From: Bacteroidaceae bacterium | GTDB taxonomy: Bacteria; Bacteroidota; Bacteroidia; Bacteroidales; Bacteroidaceae | DNA: 8,464 nt | Assembly: GCA_021443405.1 (NCBI GenBank) | Contig: JABUUA010000074.1 | Location: 1 to 8,464, forward strand | Reading direction: 5' to 3' | The notes under the pieces: model-generated | The model's input: only the letters and a program-made list of their open reading frames with translations | The model's database searches: none | Told to the model about the DNA's origin: nothing | Made by a program: the position numbers and the translations under genes | In this document: positions 6,639-8,464 of the stretch, piece by piece | How positions within the stretch are numbered: position 1 is the first letter of the stretch | How the letters are laid out: every line of letters begins with the position of its first letter

Positions 6639-8366
6639 ATGAAACTCTATAAATATCTATCCATCGTTGCAATCGGCATGTCGTTGGCTTCGTGCAACGA
6701 CTTCCTGGATGCAACCCCCGATAGCCGTATCGAGGTGGACAACGAGGCGGAGGTGAAGGCATTGCTCAACACGGCCTACCCCGACGCTTCCATCATCCGC
6801 CTTACGGAATTGGCTTCGGACAATGCCGACGACCTCAATGGTGAAGAGAATGGCCACTACGACCGCTTCTCGGAGCAGTGCTTCTTCTGGCAGCCCATCA
6901 CCGAGGAAGATAACGAGAACAGCGCCATGGTATGGGAGCGTCACTACGCCGCCATCGCCGCCGCCAACCATGCCCTCGTGGCCATCGACAAGATGGGCGG
7001 CGCCACCACCGACCACCTGAAGGCGTATCGCGCCGAGGCTCTGCTCTGCCGTGCCTATGCTCATTTCATGCTCACCAACATCTTCGGCAAGCATTATTCG
7101 GTGGCCCACGCCACGGAAGACTTGGGTGTTCCTTACATCACCGAGCCCGAGGTGACGCTCAACCCTTCGTACGAGCGTCTCACTGTGGCCGAAGATTACG
7201 CCCTGATTGAGAAAGATTTGCTCGAGGGCATCGAACTGATGAGCGACGCCGTGTTCGAAGTGCCCCACTATCATTTCAACAGTAAGGCCGCCTACACGTT
7301 CGCCTCGCGTTTCTATTTGTTCTGCAATCAGCCCGAAAAGGTGATTAAGTACGCCACGCTGGCTCTGGGCGACACTCCGGAGGCACTGATGCGCGACTAC
7401 GACGCCATGCAGGACATGCCCACCGACAACATGCAGCCCCGCGCCATGCAATACGCTTCTTCCACGGAAAAGGCGAACTTCCTCCTTATCCCCGTCTATT
7501 CGCAAGACCAGTATTACTTCTCGGGAACGTCGATGGGAGGCCGCTTCAACAATAATAGTTACATCGGACAGGCCGAGCAACTCTTCATCACTCCGTGGAT
7601 GCCCAGCAACCAGAACGCGCAGCAGACGCAGGACATGTATCGCTCGTACTGGTTCTACTCGCAGGTGTATAACAAATTCCTCTTCCCCAAAATCCCTAAT
7701 TACTTCGAGGAGGTGAACAACAACACCCACACCGGCTACGCCCGCACCATTTATGTGGCGCTGAAGGCCGAGGAGGCGCTGCTGAATCGCGCCGAGGCTT
7801 ATGCGCTGACGGGCGAACTGAAGTTGGCGCTCGAGGACGTGAACGTCTGGACACAAAACTTCATCTCTCCCTCGGTGAAGTACAATACTTATCAGTACGA
7901 CGAGAACTGGAACTACATTTATGCCGAGGAGAAGATTCCCCGCAAGTTGTCGCTGACGAGCATCCGCAAGTGGGCGAGGACCTACGACTACTACGAGCCC
8001 TGGGCGCCCCGTCCGCGCAAGCATCTCCACCCCGAGTTCGTGACGCTGACGGAGGGCAGCGACCAGGAGAACATGTTGCAGTGCATCTTGCTCATCCGCC
8101 GTCTGGAGTTCCTGCACGAGGGCATGCGCTGGTTTGACCTCAAGCGCTACGGCGTGAAGATTTACCGTCGCCGCATCATGGCCGCGCTGAACACGCTGGA
8201 ACTGCTCGACAGCATGGACTATCGCGACGAGCGTCAGGCGCTGCAGATTCCCTACGAGGCGCAGAGTGCCGGCATTGTGCCCAATCCGCGTCCCACGAGC
8301 AGCCAGGCCGACGCCCTCAGCCAGTGGCTCAATCAGGGCAAGAACCCCGAATTTCAACTTAAGTAA
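6639..8366 (+). CDS. SusD/RagB-family nutrient-binding outer membrane lipoprotein
   Basis: This is the surface lipoprotein lid that binds substrate and closes over the SusC pore. The 575 residues are typical for the family. A short signal peptide ends in the lipobox LASC with the lipidated cysteine at residue 19, followed by NDFLD; acidic residues close to the cysteine fit the Bacteroidetes surface-export signal. SusD landmarks are the TPR-type helices KAYRAEALLCRAYAHF (128-143) and LKAEEALLNRAEAYALTGE (375-393), then IRRLEFLHEGMRWFDLKRYG (486-505), and the C-terminal LQIPYEAQ...NPRP (535-552). Aromatic clusters at about 290-345 and 415-455 could contribute to ligand contact, but the substrate cannot be predicted. 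The start is well placed: an A/G-rich stretch (6622-6636) precedes the ATG and the signal peptide begins at once. It is co-directional with the SusC gene and probably co-transcribed from the same promoter. The long open frame on the opposite strand is a shadow of this GC-rich gene. Confidence 0.96.
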   Translation: MKLYKYLSIVAIGMSLASCNDFLDATPDSRIEVDNEAEVKALLNTAYPDASIIRLTELASDNADDLNGEENGHYDRFSEQCFFWQPITEEDNENSAMVWERHYAAIAAANHALVAIDKMGGATTDHLKAYRAEALLCRAYAHFMLTNIFGKHYSVAHATEDLGVPYITEPEVTLNPSYERLTVAEDYALIEKDLLEGIELMSDAVFEVPHYHFNSKAAYTFASRFYLFCNQPEKVIKYATLALGDTPEALMRDYDAMQDMPTDNMQPRAMQYASSTEKANFLLIPVYSQDQYYFSGTSMGGRFNNNSYIGQAEQLFITPWMPSNQNAQQTQDMYRSYWFYSQVYNKFLFPKIPNYFEEVNNNTHTGYARTIYVALKAEEALLNRAEAYALTGELKLALEDVNVWTQNFISPSVKYNTYQYDENWNYIYAEEKIPRKLSLTSIRKWARTYDYYEPWAPRPRKHLHPEFVTLTEGSDQENMLQCILLIRRLEFLHEGMRWFDLKRYGVKIYRRRIMAALNTLELLDSMDYRDERQALQIPYEAQSAGIVPNPRPTSSQADALSQWLNQGKNPEFQLK

Positions 8367-8374
8367 GCATCGCT

Positions 8375-8464
8375 ATGAAGAAAAGTATAAAATATCTGTT
8401 CGCGGCGCTCGCCTCGGCTTCCGTCCTTGGTTTCGTGTCGTGTGCCGACGACGCGCCGGACACG
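8375..8464 (+). CDS. N-terminus of a third operon lipoprotein (3' end outside window)
   Basis: Thirty codons are visible, starting 8 bases after the SusD stop, which indicates the same transcription unit. The peptide begins MKKSIKYLF, continues with an Ala/Ser/Leu-rich hydrophobic core and reaches VLGFVSC, a lipobox with the cysteine at residue 23. ADDAPDT follows, so acidic residues directly after the cysteine suggest surface display. The mature domain lies outside the window and the function cannot be assigned. Genes in this position usually encode a surface glycan-binding protein (SusE/F-like or SGBP), a surface enzyme, or a putative zinc-binding metallopeptidase lipoprotein. I recall the last as a common neighbour of this SusC/SusD subtype, but that is memory, not something visible here. 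Confidence 0.85.
   Translation, partial: MKKSIKYLFAALASASVLGFVSCADDAPDT

Noticed and set aside
6657..8357. 566-codon minus-strand frame opposite SusD
   Set aside because: Nearly exact mirror of the SusD gene. The plus strand encodes a textbook SusD with lipobox and TPR motifs, while the mirror reads as Val/Leu/His-rich sequence without motifs.

Overview
The window looks like a chromosomal segment from a GC-rich member of the Bacteroidales. A Prevotella-like organism is plausible, but only the order is well supported. The evidence is a complete SusC/SusD outer-membrane uptake pair, a Bacteroidetes-type promoter (TTG, 20 bases, TAnnTTTG) in front of it, SPII lipoprotein signals with an acidic residue soon after the cysteine, and start codons without strong Shine-Dalgarno sequences. 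No rRNA, tRNA, CRISPR array, insertion sequence or integrase was seen.

Left part (1-2747, minus strand): one very long reading frame enters from beyond the left edge and starts at 2747. Its first 915 residues show a fusion of a degenerate glycosyltransferase-like N-terminus, a full GT-A (family 2) glycosyltransferase, a DUF4922/HIT-like nucleotidyltransferase module with an intact HxHxQ motif, and the beginning of a SpoIID/LytB-like domain. It has no stop inside the window, so a simple ORF listing misses it and shows long antisense shadows instead.

Middle (2748-3184): a 437-base divergent intergenic region. It holds four tandem copies of a 22-bp unit that is itself a dyad (2887-2974), a good promoter for the rightward genes (3083-3113) and a weaker candidate promoter for the leftward gene.

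Right part (3185-8464, plus strand): a SusC-family TonB-dependent receptor (1120 aa), a 91-base gap containing a hairpin, a SusD-family surface lipoprotein (575 aa), and 8 bases later the first 30 codons of a third lipoprotein. These three form one likely transcription unit. SusC is the TonB-driven pore, SusD the substrate-binding lid, and the third product probably an accessory surface binder or enzyme. The substrate cannot be read from this window.

The most unusual element is the glycosyltransferase/HIT-like/SpoIID fusion, followed by the 22-bp dyad array between the divergent genes.
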